Notes: generated by a model from the sequence alone, not told the origin. A DNA stretch of 64,000 nt from Pseudomonas fluorescens (GCF_040448305.1 NZ_CP148752.1:2356001-2420000); one strand, 5' to 3'; positions 48,408-57,797 are shown, counted from the stretch's first letter. Numbers and translations are program-made.

Positions 48408-48753
48408 CAGTGCATTCCTTACCGGTTCAAACTGGTTGTGAGACTTCCGGCTCTTCGCCGAAAGTGACTGCATCTTGTACCAATTTTTGTACCACTGACC
48501 GTGTAAAGCAGGTTAAACCGGGTATTCCAAAGTAAGGAAGTGCCCGGTTTCATTGGCCCTGCGTACTTTGCCTTACCCCTTTAGAATCGCGGTGTAATTC
48601 TGCACGGAATTAGGCCAGCGCTGCCTATCGTGTAGGGCTTCAATCAATCCATAGCTGCCGCCTAACGCCCATGTTCAGTTGCGTTTGAAGCCATGCGAGA
48701 CCTTGCACTGCGGCCAAAGCGTCACCTGCAATGTGTTCTTATGTGCCGACTTG

Positions 48754-49641
48754 CTACGGGACATCGAACAATATTTGCCAATCTTCATCTGGATCAAAGG
48801 AGCCTGGCTGCTCGTCGTCAGAGCACCACGAACCAAAAAAGTCTTCGACGTGTCCTTCAGACATGATGTGGAGAATGTTTGTTGGTGCCGGATGCTTTTG
48901 CGACAAATACCCGAGCCGATACTTATCCTCGTTATCGTGGAAGTTGATACCCTCAATCTCGACATCGGTAACGTGGGAGATTACTTCGTTCTGCAACTCG
49001 AAGGATTCGGTTACGTTCTTCTCAATCGATGCTTCAAGCAACTCAGACTGCAACTGCGCGATTTCGAGAAATAAGCGAGAGTATTCGTAAATATCGAAGT
49101 CTGGTTTTGGAAATCGATCACCGCTGGACGGCGCTCTGTACGAGATCAACTCTCTGAAGGCCTTGAGATGAAGAACCGCCTTCTTTACACGTCCCGAAAG
49201 CTCCCGATCGAAATTTGCGATTTCGTCGCACGCGATATTGATTGTCTTTGAGTGCGTCATCAGCAATATCTCACCGTTATTCCAAGCCGCGTTGGGGCTG
49301 GTGAATGCGATTGCACGAAGAGAATGCATGACGGTGTAGTAGCTAAGGTAAGACGTTACTGCACGAAGATTTTTTTCTTCAGCATACCTCAGACTTTGAG
49401 CCATCACGGAAGCAGCCAGCACCATCTTGGCCGAAAAGTAAATTCGCACCGTCCATTCAGAGTTTAGGTCCGCGCTCCAGTTCTTGGTCAGCAGAGAAAA
49501 TTGTTTCATTAAATTTTGTGCGCGCCGAGAAACAAAATTTTCATTGCAAAGCATTGGAAGCTGCTGAAACTCGTACCACCAATCTCGGCCTGCGTATTGC
49601 GTGCGACCGCTCAGTAATTTTCTAACCTGGATGTGAGTCAT
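48754..49641 (-). CDS. Prophage accessory protein of unknown family, 295 aa
   Basis: Mostly helical. SYLSYYTVMHSLRAIAF near residues 96-112 resembles the helix of HEPN/UPF0332-type proteins (YYxxxHxxRA), and FRELISYRAPSSGD follows near 160. No nuclease motif is certain. It is AT-richer than chromosomal genes, stands alone between the tail/lysis block and attR, and shows the features of a cargo gene. It could be a defence factor; nothing more can be read. Confidence 0.68.
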   Translation of the reverse strand: MTHIQVRKLLSGRTQYAGRDWWYEFQQLPMLCNENFVSRRAQNLMKQFSLLTKNWSADLNSEWTVRIYFSAKMVLAASVMAQSLRYAEEKNLRAVTSYLSYYTVMHSLRAIAFTSPNAAWNNGEILLMTHSKTINIACDEIANFDRELSGRVKKAVLHLKAFRELISYRAPSSGDRFPKPDFDIYEYSRLFLEIAQLQSELLEASIEKNVTESFELQNEVISHVTDVEIEGINFHDNEDKYRLGYLSQKHPAPTNILHIMSEGHVEDFFGSWCSDDEQPGSFDPDEDWQILFDVP

Positions 49642-49893
49642 CTACAGCACCTCAAAGACATATAGAAATTGACCTAACGAAGTGAGCAACAGTTGAGCGC
49701 AACTCTAGACGACGAATCAGCTGCTTGTGGCGGCCGTCATCCAGCGGTTTTGGCGTAGTCAGCTCTGGCTGGCTACTAGCCAAGGCGAGCATTGAGTGGG
49801 GAACTGAGGTCTCTGCTTCATCTGCAACATTCCTCCTGACTACACAGAATCTAGTGTATTGCATCAACCGGTTGAATCCACAGCTGATAGCCG

Positions 49894-50103
49894 TCACTCC
49901 GGCGCCATCATCACTGCGAGTGTCATCTTGATGAACTCTTCGTTCTTATCGATGGCTTCCAGCGCACAACGCACGTTGTCGGCGACATCGGCCGATCCGC
50001 GCTGCTCCACCCAATTCGATAGCTCCAGGATGGCAGCTTCGAGAGCTATTTGGTTTTCGTTGAGTTTGAACAGCAGGGAAGGGAGTAGATCTGAGCTTGG
50101 CAT
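49894..50103 (-). CDS. Small hypothetical protein, 69 aa
   Basis: MPSSDLLPSLLFKLNENQIA and LELSNWVEQRGSADVADNVR. GGAGGA lies seven bases upstream of the ATG. Helical, soluble, acidic. It is common in appearance among Pseudomonas phage-adjacent genes. The gap 49642-49893 shows no gene but carries the 18-bp sequence that recurs at 27360. Confidence 0.62.
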   Translation of the reverse strand: MPSSDLLPSLLFKLNENQIALEAAILELSNWVEQRGSADVADNVRCALEAIDKNEEFIKMTLAVMMAPE

Positions 50104-50196
50104 CGCGAATCCTCCGTGGAGATTTCAGCGTAGCAGTCGGCGATAATCGGGGTGTCAGAGGGAGAGTGGTGCTCGGCAGAACGCCGGGATGGGTGT

Positions 50197-50205
50197 GCGC
50201 AAAAC
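50197..50205. promoter_or_regulatory. Arm-type 9-mer near the right end
   Basis: GCGCAAAAC, identical to the three 11-bp-spaced copies at 28223-28253, 117 bp inside attR. Supports integrase binding at both ends. Confidence 0.45.
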
Positions 50206-50321
50206 CTCCGCTGAAAGCCGCGGATTATCATTTGCGAAATCACAAAAAAGAGGATTTTTTGTCACTCTGAATTGTGGTTTTATTCCTTATAAAACAATAG
50301 GTTAGGTAGGTATAGTCCCCA

Positions 50322-50371
50322 GCATGGGGTGCTAGGGGTCGAGTGTTCGAATCACTCCGTCCCGACCATAT
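50322..50371 (+). repeat. attR: 50-bp copy of tRNA-Pro(GGG) 3' end
   Basis: Exact match to 28117-28166, including the CCA end at 50368. The base after the repeat differs, marking the junction. Like attL, no tRNA 5' half precedes it here. Confidence 0.88.
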
Positions 50372-50378
50372 AAATCAA

Positions 50379-50412
50379 AGGGTTGCGAGATTTTTACTCG
50401 CGACCCTTTTTT
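50379..50412 (+). terminator. Terminator after the tRNA-Pro-derived sequence
   Basis: GGGTTGCGAG/CTCGCGACCC stem (50380-50389 with 50397-50406, one G-T pair) and T-run. This is probably the native tRNA gene terminator on the chromosomal side. Confidence 0.85.
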
Positions 50413-50974
50413 ATTTTTGATCGTTTTTACCCCTACAAAACGGCTGGCTTTCGGTGGAATCCTCACCTCTTGGGAAGGAGATGGACGCAAGATTTCGGTG
50501 TGCCAATGCCCCCCCCGGTGTTCGTGCCGACGCCGATTTGATCCAGTTGCCGAAATGCCACTGATCCAGTCTGACCCCTCTCGAACCTTCGCCTACGCTG
50601 GATTCGTACCAATTGGAGGTGGGGCAGTCTTGCGCCGGCACATGGGTCAATTCGGTGTCGGCGTGAACACACAGTGGCGGCATGCTGAAATACCGCAAGA
50701 CCACCATTCACCAAGCTTGTGAGCTAGCCCACTCTCCAGCGGTGGGCGGCCTGCAGGCGAAAATGCAAGCGTAGCGTCTGCCCGAAGCGTGCTACTGATT
50801 TATGTTGGGTCCTTGCGTAGTGGCGCCTCAACCGCCGGTTCACCACGGTGTGATCTTCCCGAGGGTGAGATGCTCGCTGAGGCTCTGCTTCGCCATGTCG
50901 GCTCCTGGGCACCGTCGCTGATGGTGCCCAGGTTCTTGGCTTACTCTGCCTGAAAGTTCCGGCGGGTACGGCTA
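50413..50974. other. 560-bp gap between attR and nicP
   Basis: Short frames exist on both strands, but none has a good ribosome site or recognisable product. CCTGGGCACC/GGTGCCCAGG at 50904-50913 and 50923-50932 form a 10-bp stem downstream of the nicP stop and may end its transcript, though without a T-run. Confidence 0.5.
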
Positions 50975-52267
50975 TCAGAAAAGGCTGATGTTATAGCTGA
51001 GGATCAGTCGGTTCTCGTTAATATCGCTACGGTAGTTGGAGCGCGCAGTAGCATTGCGGATGCGCACGCCCACTCCACGCAGCACTCCACTCTGGACTGC
51101 GTAGCCAATATCCAGATCGCGCTCCCAGTCCTGACCTTCAAACCCCCGCCCAGTGGTGACGTTGTCTCCAGTCACGTAGCGCAGAGTGGTGGTCAGGCCG
51201 GGAATTCCGAGGGCGACGAAGTCGTAGTCGTGCCGGACTTGCCAGGAGCGTTCATCCGGTGCGGCGAACTCGTAGGTGGGCAGGGTATTGCCAAGCGGGT
51301 TGGTGTTGGCGCCAACCTGGATGAAACCATCGTCACCGCCGATCTGCTGGTAGCCCAGGTAGAAGGTATGGCCGCCGCGCTTCGCTGACAACAGGTTGAA
51401 CAGTGCATGGTTATCGAGCTTGCCGGCGATGCTCCGGCCGTCGTCGCGGGCATCGAAGTAGCCGACACTTATGCCTAGCGTCCAGTCACCTACTGGCTCG
51501 GCGTGCTTGAAGCTGTAGTAACGCTGCTGGTAGATGTCTTCCAGTTGCGCCTGCCAGAGACCGACGCTGGTGCGATTGGAGTTGAAACTGTAGTCGGCAC
51601 CCAGATAGTTGAAACGGTCGCTGGTGAAATTGGCGATACGCGCCGGGTTGATCGGGTCATTGATCAGTGCATACATCTCCTGGGTGTTACTCGAGTCGCG
51701 CAGGCTAGTGGAGTGCAGCTGGCCAGCGTTTACGGTTAGTCCGGACAATTCGTTGGAAACCAGCGAAGCGCCCTGGTAGGTCGGCGGCAGCAGGCGCAGA
51801 TCGCTGTAGACCAGTACTGGCAGGTTGGGCCGCAGCTCACCAACCTTCAGCTCGGTGCTGGAGACCTTGAGTTTCATCGCCGCACCCAGGCGGCCGTACT
51901 CATCGGCGGATATGCCGTCGTCGTGTGTCGGCAGCAGTCCGGTCCTGGCCCGGCTCGGGCTGCTGTCGAGCTTGACACCGTAGAGGCCGAGCACGTCCAC
52001 GCCGACACCGATACTGCCCGGTGTGTAGCCTGAGCGGGCATCAAGGATAAAGCCCTGGGCCCACTCCTCGGCCCTGGATTGCTTGTTGGGGCCGACGATG
52101 TCGGAGAAGTCGCGGCTAAAGTAGTAGTTGCGCAGTTGCAGATTGGCCGTCGCGCCTTCGATGAAGCCGGCTTCTTCGGCCAGCAGTGGCGGGGCCAGGC
52201 CCAGCGTCAGGCAGCCGCCGAGGGTGCCGCTGATTGCATGGGCTTTGCGCAGTGCAGGAGTGTGCAT
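50975..52267 (-). CDS. nicP: OprD-family porin for nicotinate uptake
   Basis: 430 aa from MHTPALRK at 52267; the frame is open 61 codons further without support. The signal region is followed by GFIEGATANLQLRNYYFSRD, the OprD-type opening, then EEWAQGFILDARSGYTPGSIG. The C-terminus ends in the strand ENRLILSYNISLF. It is the last gene of the leftward nicCDEFTP set, and position identifies it as NicP. The prophage attR lies 600 bp beyond its stop. Confidence 0.88.
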   Translation of the reverse strand: MHTPALRKAHAISGTLGGCLTLGLAPPLLAEEAGFIEGATANLQLRNYYFSRDFSDIVGPNKQSRAEEWAQGFILDARSGYTPGSIGVGVDVLGLYGVKLDSSPSRARTGLLPTHDDGISADEYGRLGAAMKLKVSSTELKVGELRPNLPVLVYSDLRLLPPTYQGASLVSNELSGLTVNAGQLHSTSLRDSSNTQEMYALINDPINPARIANFTSDRFNYLGADYSFNSNRTSVGLWQAQLEDIYQQRYYSFKHAEPVGDWTLGISVGYFDARDDGRSIAGKLDNHALFNLLSAKRGGHTFYLGYQQIGGDDGFIQVGANTNPLGNTLPTYEFAAPDERSWQVRHDYDFVALGIPGLTTTLRYVTGDNVTTGRGFEGQDWERDLDIGYAVQSGVLRGVGVRIRNATARSNYRSDINENRLILSYNISLF

Positions 52268-52472
52268 GCTGTTGATCTCTGGAATGAGGACAAAGCGCCT
52301 CCCGTCAGACGAGGTCGAGGCCTGTCCGCAGGAGGGGTTTGAACATGAGGTGGCTGATGGCTCGCGGGCCTGGCTTGAGCTGCTCCGCGTCGGTGGGATC
52401 AGCCGCAAGGGGGGCTGCATGAGATCCCCTTGCGACTCACACCAGGACACGCAGTCGCCTGGCTGACGTGTC

Positions 52473-53789
52473 TCAACGATTGACCAGCTTGGCCGGCAGG
52501 GCGATCACCAGGAAGCTGCTGAGAATCAGGCAGCCGGCGAAGAACCACAGTGCGCCGGCGCTGCTGCCGGTGACGTCGATGGCCACGCCCATCAGCGAGT
52601 TGCTGACTAGCCCGGCGATGTTCGCCACCGAGCAGGCGAGGGCGAAGCCGGTGGCCGCCGCGGTGCCTTTTAGAAAGGTTGCCGGCAGGCTGAAGAACAC
52701 CGGCACCGCGCCGATGATCGCCGCCGACGCAATAGCGAACAGCGCCACGGTCGCCACCACGTTATCGACAAAGAAGGGCGCACTGGCCATGGCTGCCGCG
52801 CCCACCAGAAAGGGCACGATGATGTGCCAGCGGCGTTCGCGGTGTTTGTCGGAGCTGGCGCCGATCAACAGCATGCCCAGCAACGCGGCGATGCTCGGCA
52901 GCGCGGTGAGCACGCCGATGTGAAAGGTATCGACGACGCCTGCGTTGCGGATGAAGGTCGGCATCCAGAACCCCATGGCATAGGCGCTGAGCAGGATCGA
53001 GAAGTCGATGCCGCCGAGCATCCACACCTTCAGGTTGAAGAAACCGTCGCGAAAGCTGTGCTTGCTGCCGGTGGAGTCGGCGTCGTCGGCGCGCAGTTCC
53101 TGTTCCAGCAGGTTTCTCTCGTCATCATTGAGCCATTTGGCCTGGCGGTAGTTGTTCGGCAAGGCCCAGAAGGTCAGCACACCAAGCAACACGCTGGGTA
53201 TCGCTTCGAGGAGGAACAACCACTGCCAGCCGCGCAGGCCGCCAGCGTTATCGAAATGCCCCATGATCCAGCCGGACAGCGGGCCGCCGAGCACGCTGGA
53301 CAACGGCAGGCCGATCATGAACAAGGCGATGATGCGGCCGCGGCGATAGGTCGGGAACCAGGTGGTCAGGTAATACAGCACCCCCGGCAGAAAGCCCGCT
53401 TCGGCGGCGCCGAGCAGGAAGCGCAGAATGTAGAACTGTGTGGTGGAAGTGACGAGCATGGTGCAGGCCGAGAGCAGCCCCCAGGTGATCATGATGCGGG
53501 CGATCCAGATCTTCGCCCCGACTTTTTCCAGGACCAGATTGCTCGGAACCTCGAAAATGATATAGCCGACAAAAAACAGACCGGCGCCCAGGCCGAAAGC
53601 CGTTTCGCTGAACTGCAGATGCTCGAGCATTTGCAGTTTGGCGAAGCCGACGTTGATCCGGTCCAGATATGAGGCCAGATAGCAGAAGCAGAGGAAGGGA
53701 ATAAGCTTCCAGGTGATCTTGCGGTAAAGCGCCTGGACTGGGTCTGCGACGGTGGTCGCAGTGGGTGTACCTACATTTGCAGAGGGCAT
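52473..53789 (-). CDS. nicT: MFS transporter, NicT-type
   Basis: 438 aa with 12 hydrophobic segments. It is an anion:cation symporter-type protein (FLCFCYLASYLDRINVGFAK near the N-terminus). GFWMPTFIRN is a conserved loop. AGGAGACACCC lies upstream of the ATG. In the KT2440 cluster this position is NicT, a nicotinate or hydroxynicotinate transporter. A 269-bp spacer with no gene separates it from nicF. Confidence 0.88.
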   Translation of the reverse strand: MPSANVGTPTATTVADPVQALYRKITWKLIPFLCFCYLASYLDRINVGFAKLQMLEHLQFSETAFGLGAGLFFVGYIIFEVPSNLVLEKVGAKIWIARIMITWGLLSACTMLVTSTTQFYILRFLLGAAEAGFLPGVLYYLTTWFPTYRRGRIIALFMIGLPLSSVLGGPLSGWIMGHFDNAGGLRGWQWLFLLEAIPSVLLGVLTFWALPNNYRQAKWLNDDERNLLEQELRADDADSTGSKHSFRDGFFNLKVWMLGGIDFSILLSAYAMGFWMPTFIRNAGVVDTFHIGVLTALPSIAALLGMLLIGASSDKHRERRWHIIVPFLVGAAAMASAPFFVDNVVATVALFAIASAAIIGAVPVFFSLPATFLKGTAAATGFALACSVANIAGLVSNSLMGVAIDVTGSSAGALWFFAGCLILSSFLVIALPAKLVNR

Positions 53790-54058
53790 GGGTGTCTCCT
53801 GGCGGTGACTTTGTGATTGTTGTTTAGCCGCGGATCAATGCTTTGGTAGCACCGGTTGGCGGCTTCCAAAGGCAGTGTCAGAAGACTGGGCAGGGTTTGA
53901 TGTCGACCCTTGCTCAGTATTTGGCGACCAGTGCTCTACGGCCTGGTTCGACGGCAGATATCCATTTCTGCCGGTTATTCGGTAAAGCCATGAATCTGTG
54001 GAGGTTGCAGGCTTGCCCGGGAGGGCGCTGTATTAGCCCGGGAAAACCAATGGCCCTC

Positions 54059-54691
54059 TCATTTTCTGAACTGCGTCATGGCCTCCTGTTTACTCACCAC
54101 ATCGCCATACTTGCTATCAATGTCGAACAGGTTGGCTTCGTGTGGTGCGGGGTGTCGATCGCCGACGCATTCGCGAACAACGATGGTCCGGAATCCGTGC
54201 TGCACGGCATCCACCGCTGTCGCACGAATACAGCCACTGGTCGAGCAGCCGGCCAGTACCACTGTGTCGATGCCTTGGGCGCGCAACATCGATGCCAGGC
54301 TGGTACCGAAAAACGAGCTGGCGTACTGCTTGCTGAGTACCACTTCATCGGGGTTGGGCAGCACTGGCTCGCAGAAAGCAGCCAGTGGGTTGCCCTCGAC
54401 CATGTCTTTCATGACGGGTGCTTTTTTGACCCACATGCCGCCGTCGGCAAAATGCCCTGGGTGGTAGCGAATGTTTGTATGCACTACCAGGATTTCATGC
54501 TGGCGGGCGCAGGCCAATAGTTCGACGCTCTCGGCTACAGCGCTGACCACGCCTGGCGCGTACAGCGGTGCGCCTTCTTGGGTATAGCCCTGCATGAAAT
54601 CGATCATCAACAGCGCAGGCTTATTGCCAAAGCCGATGCGCTGGCCCCACACGCCCTGATAGTTGGCGTCGGCACTTTGTTCTTGGCTCAT
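54059..54691 (-). CDS. nicF: Maleamate amidohydrolase
   Basis: 210-aa isochorismatase-like hydrolase: D31 (ALLMIDFMQGY), K121 (VLSKQYASSFFGT) and C154 (GCSTSGCIRATA) form the D-K-C triad. It deaminates maleamate to maleate plus ammonia in nicotinate breakdown. AGGAGCG precedes the ATG. Neighbours nicE and nicD supply the following and preceding steps. Confidence 0.92.
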   Translation of the reverse strand: MSQEQSADANYQGVWGQRIGFGNKPALLMIDFMQGYTQEGAPLYAPGVVSAVAESVELLACARQHEILVVHTNIRYHPGHFADGGMWVKKAPVMKDMVEGNPLAAFCEPVLPNPDEVVLSKQYASSFFGTSLASMLRAQGIDTVVLAGCSTSGCIRATAVDAVQHGFRTIVVRECVGDRHPAPHEANLFDIDSKYGDVVSKQEAMTQFRK

Positions 54692-54700
54692 GACACGCTC

Positions 54701-55456
54701 CTATTTATAAGCGCCAGACAGCAGCGCGCCCGCACCCGGAACGATGGGCTCCAGGTCCAGTGCCTTGAGCATGGCGTAGGTGGTGGCGATGGCTGCGGTG
54801 AGTACCGGTTTGCCGGTTTCGGCCTCGACTTGTGAGACCACTCCCAGCGATTGCATCTGCACGCAGGCCGACAGGACGATCACATCCACGCCTTCAAGGT
54901 TCATGTCGCGCACAATGGCGGGCAGGTTGGCCGGGTCGTGGCGGGCGACGGCCAGGTTGTCGGGAATTTCCAGGGCGCGCCAGTCCACCACCTCGAAACC
55001 TTCTTCGCGAATGTAATCCACTACCAGCTCGGTCAGCGGCTTCATGTACGGCGCGACAATGGCAATGCGTTTGGCGCCCATTACTTTCAAGCCTTCGATC
55101 AAGGCGCCGGCGCTGGTGACGACCGGCGCATTGGCGTCGTTGTCGGCGGTGGCCTTGCGCAGCCGCTGCTCGGACTGGCGATGATAACCCAGGCCCATGG
55201 CCATGATCGCCACCAGGCAGGCATAACCCAGCACGTCGACCTTGGCGTCAGACAGCTCGACCGCGCAGCGATCGGATTCGCCATCCATTGCCGCCAGCTC
55301 TTCCTTGCGCACCTGCTTCATGCGCATGCGGCTGGAATGAAAGGTGAAACGTTCGGGGCGGATCAATTGGCGTGCTGCCAGCATCGCCGGGATCTCGGTT
55401 TCCATGGTGGTGTTGGAACTTGGCACAATCTGGCCGATTCGATAAGGCTTGATCAC
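54701..55456 (-). CDS. nicE: Maleate isomerase
   Basis: 251 aa. Two catalytic cysteines, C80 (LGYACLVAIM) and C198 (VLSACVQMQS), are 118 residues apart, as in characterised maleate isomerases. It turns maleate into fumarate. GTG at 55456 with AAAGGAG upstream is preferred; a TTG opens the frame six codons earlier. It is followed by nicF after 9 bp. Confidence 0.92.
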   Translation of the reverse strand: MIKPYRIGQIVPSSNTTMETEIPAMLAARQLIRPERFTFHSSRMRMKQVRKEELAAMDGESDRCAVELSDAKVDVLGYACLVAIMAMGLGYHRQSEQRLRKATADNDANAPVVTSAGALIEGLKVMGAKRIAIVAPYMKPLTELVVDYIREEGFEVVDWRALEIPDNLAVARHDPANLPAIVRDMNLEGVDVIVLSACVQMQSLGVVSQVEAETGKPVLTAAIATTYAMLKALDLEPIVPGAGALLSGAYK

Positions 55457-55486
55457 AATCTGTCTCCTTTGCAACGTGCGTTGAAT

Positions 55487-56305
55487 TCAGGTCAGGGGCT
55501 GGCCGAGGAAATCGCCGAAAGCCGCGAAAAAACCCTCGAGGTCATCCCACGGAATCATGTGTCCCGCGTTTTCAACGCGAGCAATCTGGATGCCGGGTTG
55601 TAGATCGCGAATTTCTGCTTCGTCCCCGGCCTGAATCACGCCGCCGCGGCCGGCAACGATCAGCAGGGCAGGAACAGGCAGGTGCGGCAGATCTTGATGA
55701 AAGTCCACCTCATGGAAATCGTTGAAGGCGCGGACGATGGCCGGTGTGTAGCAGGTGTGCAGCCACTCGGCGCGGACTTGCAGTTGCTCCTCGGTCCAGG
55801 TCGGGCAGAAGGCGCGCATGGCGTCGGCGTCCATCCCGCTCAGTGATTGGCGGATCGAATCCACGTACCACGACAGCTTGCTCGGGTACGCGCGCCGGCC
55901 GGGACCGGAGACGGGTGGATCGATCAGTACCAGGCTTTGCAGGCCTTCTGGATTGCGTACGGCGCTGCGCACGGCAAAGCGCGCGCCCATGGAGTGGCCC
56001 ACCAGGTGATAGGCATTGATGCCCATGGCCTTGGCGAATGCGCCGATGTCATCGGCGCAGGCGTCGGTGCCGTAATCCAGTTCCGGTCCGGTGGAGGACA
56101 GGCCGCGGCCACGTGCGTCGAGTACGTAGGTATCGAAATGCTGGCCCAGGCGCTCGGCGACAAACCCCCAGGTGACCGCCGGGCTGGTGATGCCGGGAAT
56201 CAGCAACACTATCGGTTTGCCGGTGCTGCCCTGACCGCCGTAACGCAGGTAGTGCTGGCGGACACCATTGGCTTGAACGTTGCCGCCCTGAATGAAGGTG
56301 CTCAT
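55487..56305 (-). CDS. nicD: N-formylmaleamate deformylase
   Basis: 272-aa alpha/beta-hydrolase with triad S105 (GHSMGA), D129 (LIDPPV) and H249 (NAGHMIPW). The spacing matches the S101-D125-H245 triad of the KT2440 enzyme. It hydrolyses N-formylmaleamate to formate and maleamate. Its ATG overlaps the nicC stop. Confidence 0.92.
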   Translation of the reverse strand: MSTFIQGGNVQANGVRQHYLRYGGQGSTGKPIVLLIPGITSPAVTWGFVAERLGQHFDTYVLDARGRGLSSTGPELDYGTDACADDIGAFAKAMGINAYHLVGHSMGARFAVRSAVRNPEGLQSLVLIDPPVSGPGRRAYPSKLSWYVDSIRQSLSGMDADAMRAFCPTWTEEQLQVRAEWLHTCYTPAIVRAFNDFHEVDFHQDLPHLPVPALLIVAGRGGVIQAGDEAEIRDLQPGIQIARVENAGHMIPWDDLEGFFAAFGDFLGQPLT

Positions 56306-57450
56306 GCGGCCACTTCCGATTTCAGTGGGTGGCCGTAGAGGTCATAACCGTAGACCCAGGCCGGATCTTCCTGTGTGCGCAGCCAGGTGTTGGCATTGGA
56401 CACCGCCTGTACTCGCGAGGCGCGGTCCTTGCGGTTGGCTTCGTATAGCTTGAACGCGGTGCGGTAATCGGTGAGCCCGGTTTCCTGCAGGCAGCGGGTC
56501 AACATGGCGGCATCTTCGATGGCCATGCCCGCGCCTTGCGCCATGTGCGGTTTCATCGGGTGGCAGGCATCACCCAGCAACACCATCCGTCCACGGCTCC
56601 AGAGCGGCAGCGGATTGCGATTGAGCAGCGGCCATTTAGTCACGCTTTCACTGGATTCGATCAACGCTTGAACGGTGGGGTGATAGCCCTGGAATGCGTC
56701 GTACATTTCGTCGCGGCTGCTATCGACAAAGCTGCCCTGGAAGTCCCAGGCCGGGTGCGGTACGCCGGTGACGTAGTAGTACTCATCGCGCTTGCTGGTG
56801 GTGTGGTAGACCATCATGTGACGATCTTCGCTCCACCACTTCACGCAGTTTTCAAAGTCCATGTTGTACTTGGCCAGCACCTCGCCGCGAATCAAGGCGC
56901 GATGCGCAACCCAGCCGCTGTACAGCGGTCTTTCCACACCGAGCAACTCTTCGCGAATTCTGGAGTTGATGCCATCGGCGCCGATGACAATATCGACCTC
57001 TGTGGTGCTGCCGTCGCCGAAGTGCAGGCGCACCAGTTCATCGGTTTCCTCGATCCCGGTCAGGCGCTTGTTGAAGTGCACAGTGCCCGGCGCAATGGTC
57101 GACATTTGCAGTGCATGCAGGTCCCCGCGGTGCACGGTGATGTAAGCCGCGCCGTATTCCTTGCGAGCGAATTCACCCAAGGGGATGCGGGACAGATAGT
57201 CACCGCTGGCACCGTCGCGGCTGAACCAGAAGTCGGGGTGCGAACCCATGTCGCTCAGCTTCTGTTCAATACCCATGCGACGGAAGATTTTCATGATGTT
57301 CGGGCCCATGTGAATGCCCGCACCAATACGGGAAAACTCTGGGGCCTGTTCATAGATATCGACCTCGAACCCGGCTTTCTGTAACAGCGTGGCAGCAGCA
57401 GCGCCACCTAGACCGGCGCCGACGATTGCGATTTTTTGTTTGTTTCGCAT
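56302..57450 (-). CDS. nicC: 6-hydroxynicotinate 3-monooxygenase
   Basis: 382-aa flavoprotein hydroxylase of the aromatic-monooxygenase family. FAD-binding GAGLGGAAAA is at 11-20, the DG motif is VIGADGINSRIRE, and the second FAD motif is VLLGDACHPMKPHMAQG. It converts 6-hydroxynicotinate to 2,5-dihydroxypyridine with loss of CO2, using NADH and O2. First gene of the leftward operon, 347 bp from divergent nicX, with the operator pair between. Confidence 0.93.
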   Translation of the reverse strand: MRNKQKIAIVGAGLGGAAAATLLQKAGFEVDIYEQAPEFSRIGAGIHMGPNIMKIFRRMGIEQKLSDMGSHPDFWFSRDGASGDYLSRIPLGEFARKEYGAAYITVHRGDLHALQMSTIAPGTVHFNKRLTGIEETDELVRLHFGDGSTTEVDIVIGADGINSRIREELLGVERPLYSGWVAHRALIRGEVLAKYNMDFENCVKWWSEDRHMMVYHTTSKRDEYYYVTGVPHPAWDFQGSFVDSSRDEMYDAFQGYHPTVQALIESSESVTKWPLLNRNPLPLWSRGRMVLLGDACHPMKPHMAQGAGMAIEDAAMLTRCLQETGLTDYRTAFKLYEANRKDRASRVQAVSNANTWLRTQEDPAWVYGYDLYGHPLKSEVAA

Positions 57451-57511
57451 GGGGGGCTTTTCCTTCGTTTTGAATATGTGGCTGGTGAGATCGGGTTGTC
57501 GTCTCGCCGCG

Positions 57512-57532
57512 ATTTGAAGTGTATACGCTATT
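57512..57532. promoter_or_regulatory. nicR operator: Probable NicR operator at nicC promoter
   Basis: A 21-bp sequence that is the perfect reverse complement of 57689-57709 (core GTGTATACGCTATT). It lies 62 bp upstream of the nicC start. Confidence 0.7.
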
Positions 57533-57688
57533 GTTTTTGAATTGGAAGAGCCCGTTTGAAAAATAAAAAACCAGCGATAAACGGCGCGCGTAACGCTAGG
57601 TAACCCTTATTTTGTGGAGTTGTGTTGCTTTGTAACGTTTAGATCCTTCTCGTCATGCGTCCGTAAATTTAATGTTTTATCGTCAATA

Positions 57689-57709
57689 AATAGCGTATAC
57701 ACTTCAAAT
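57689..57709. promoter_or_regulatory. nicR operator: Probable NicR operator at nicX promoter
   Basis: Perfect 21-bp inverted partner of the nicC-side site, 89 bp before the nicX start. The symmetrical placement fits one regulator acting on both divergent promoters. Confidence 0.7.
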
Positions 57710-57797
57710 TCGTGCAGGTGCCAAGTTCGCCGCCTTGCTTTGGTGCACAGGGTGCGAGGCGTCGAACGAACTCAACAGGTTAAGAGGAAGACAAGAA

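Larger units (their letters stand above)
28117..50371. mobile_element. Lambdoid prophage, internally deleted (22.3 kb)
   Basis: Bounded by 50-bp perfect direct repeats derived from a tRNA-Pro 3' end, with a tyrosine integrase next to the left copy. Gene order is int, xis, leftward early genes, OL, cI, OR, cro, cII, O-like, P-like, tail tip (C-terminal part), tailspike, endolysin, Rz remnant, accessory genes. Terminase, portal, head, tail-tube and tape-measure genes are absent, and one ORF joins a replication-side start to a tail-tip end. It should therefore be unable to package itself. Immunity, replication and integration genes look intact. Confidence 0.88.

Noticed and set aside
50411..50912. 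Several 60-100 aa frames between attR and nicP
   Set aside because: They overlap on both strands with rare-residue composition (many Arg/His/Cys) and lack ribosome sites.
53843..54520. 225-aa plus-strand frame antisense to nicF
   Set aside because: It covers the nicT-nicF spacer and the reverse strand of a clear isochorismatase-family gene; no motif.
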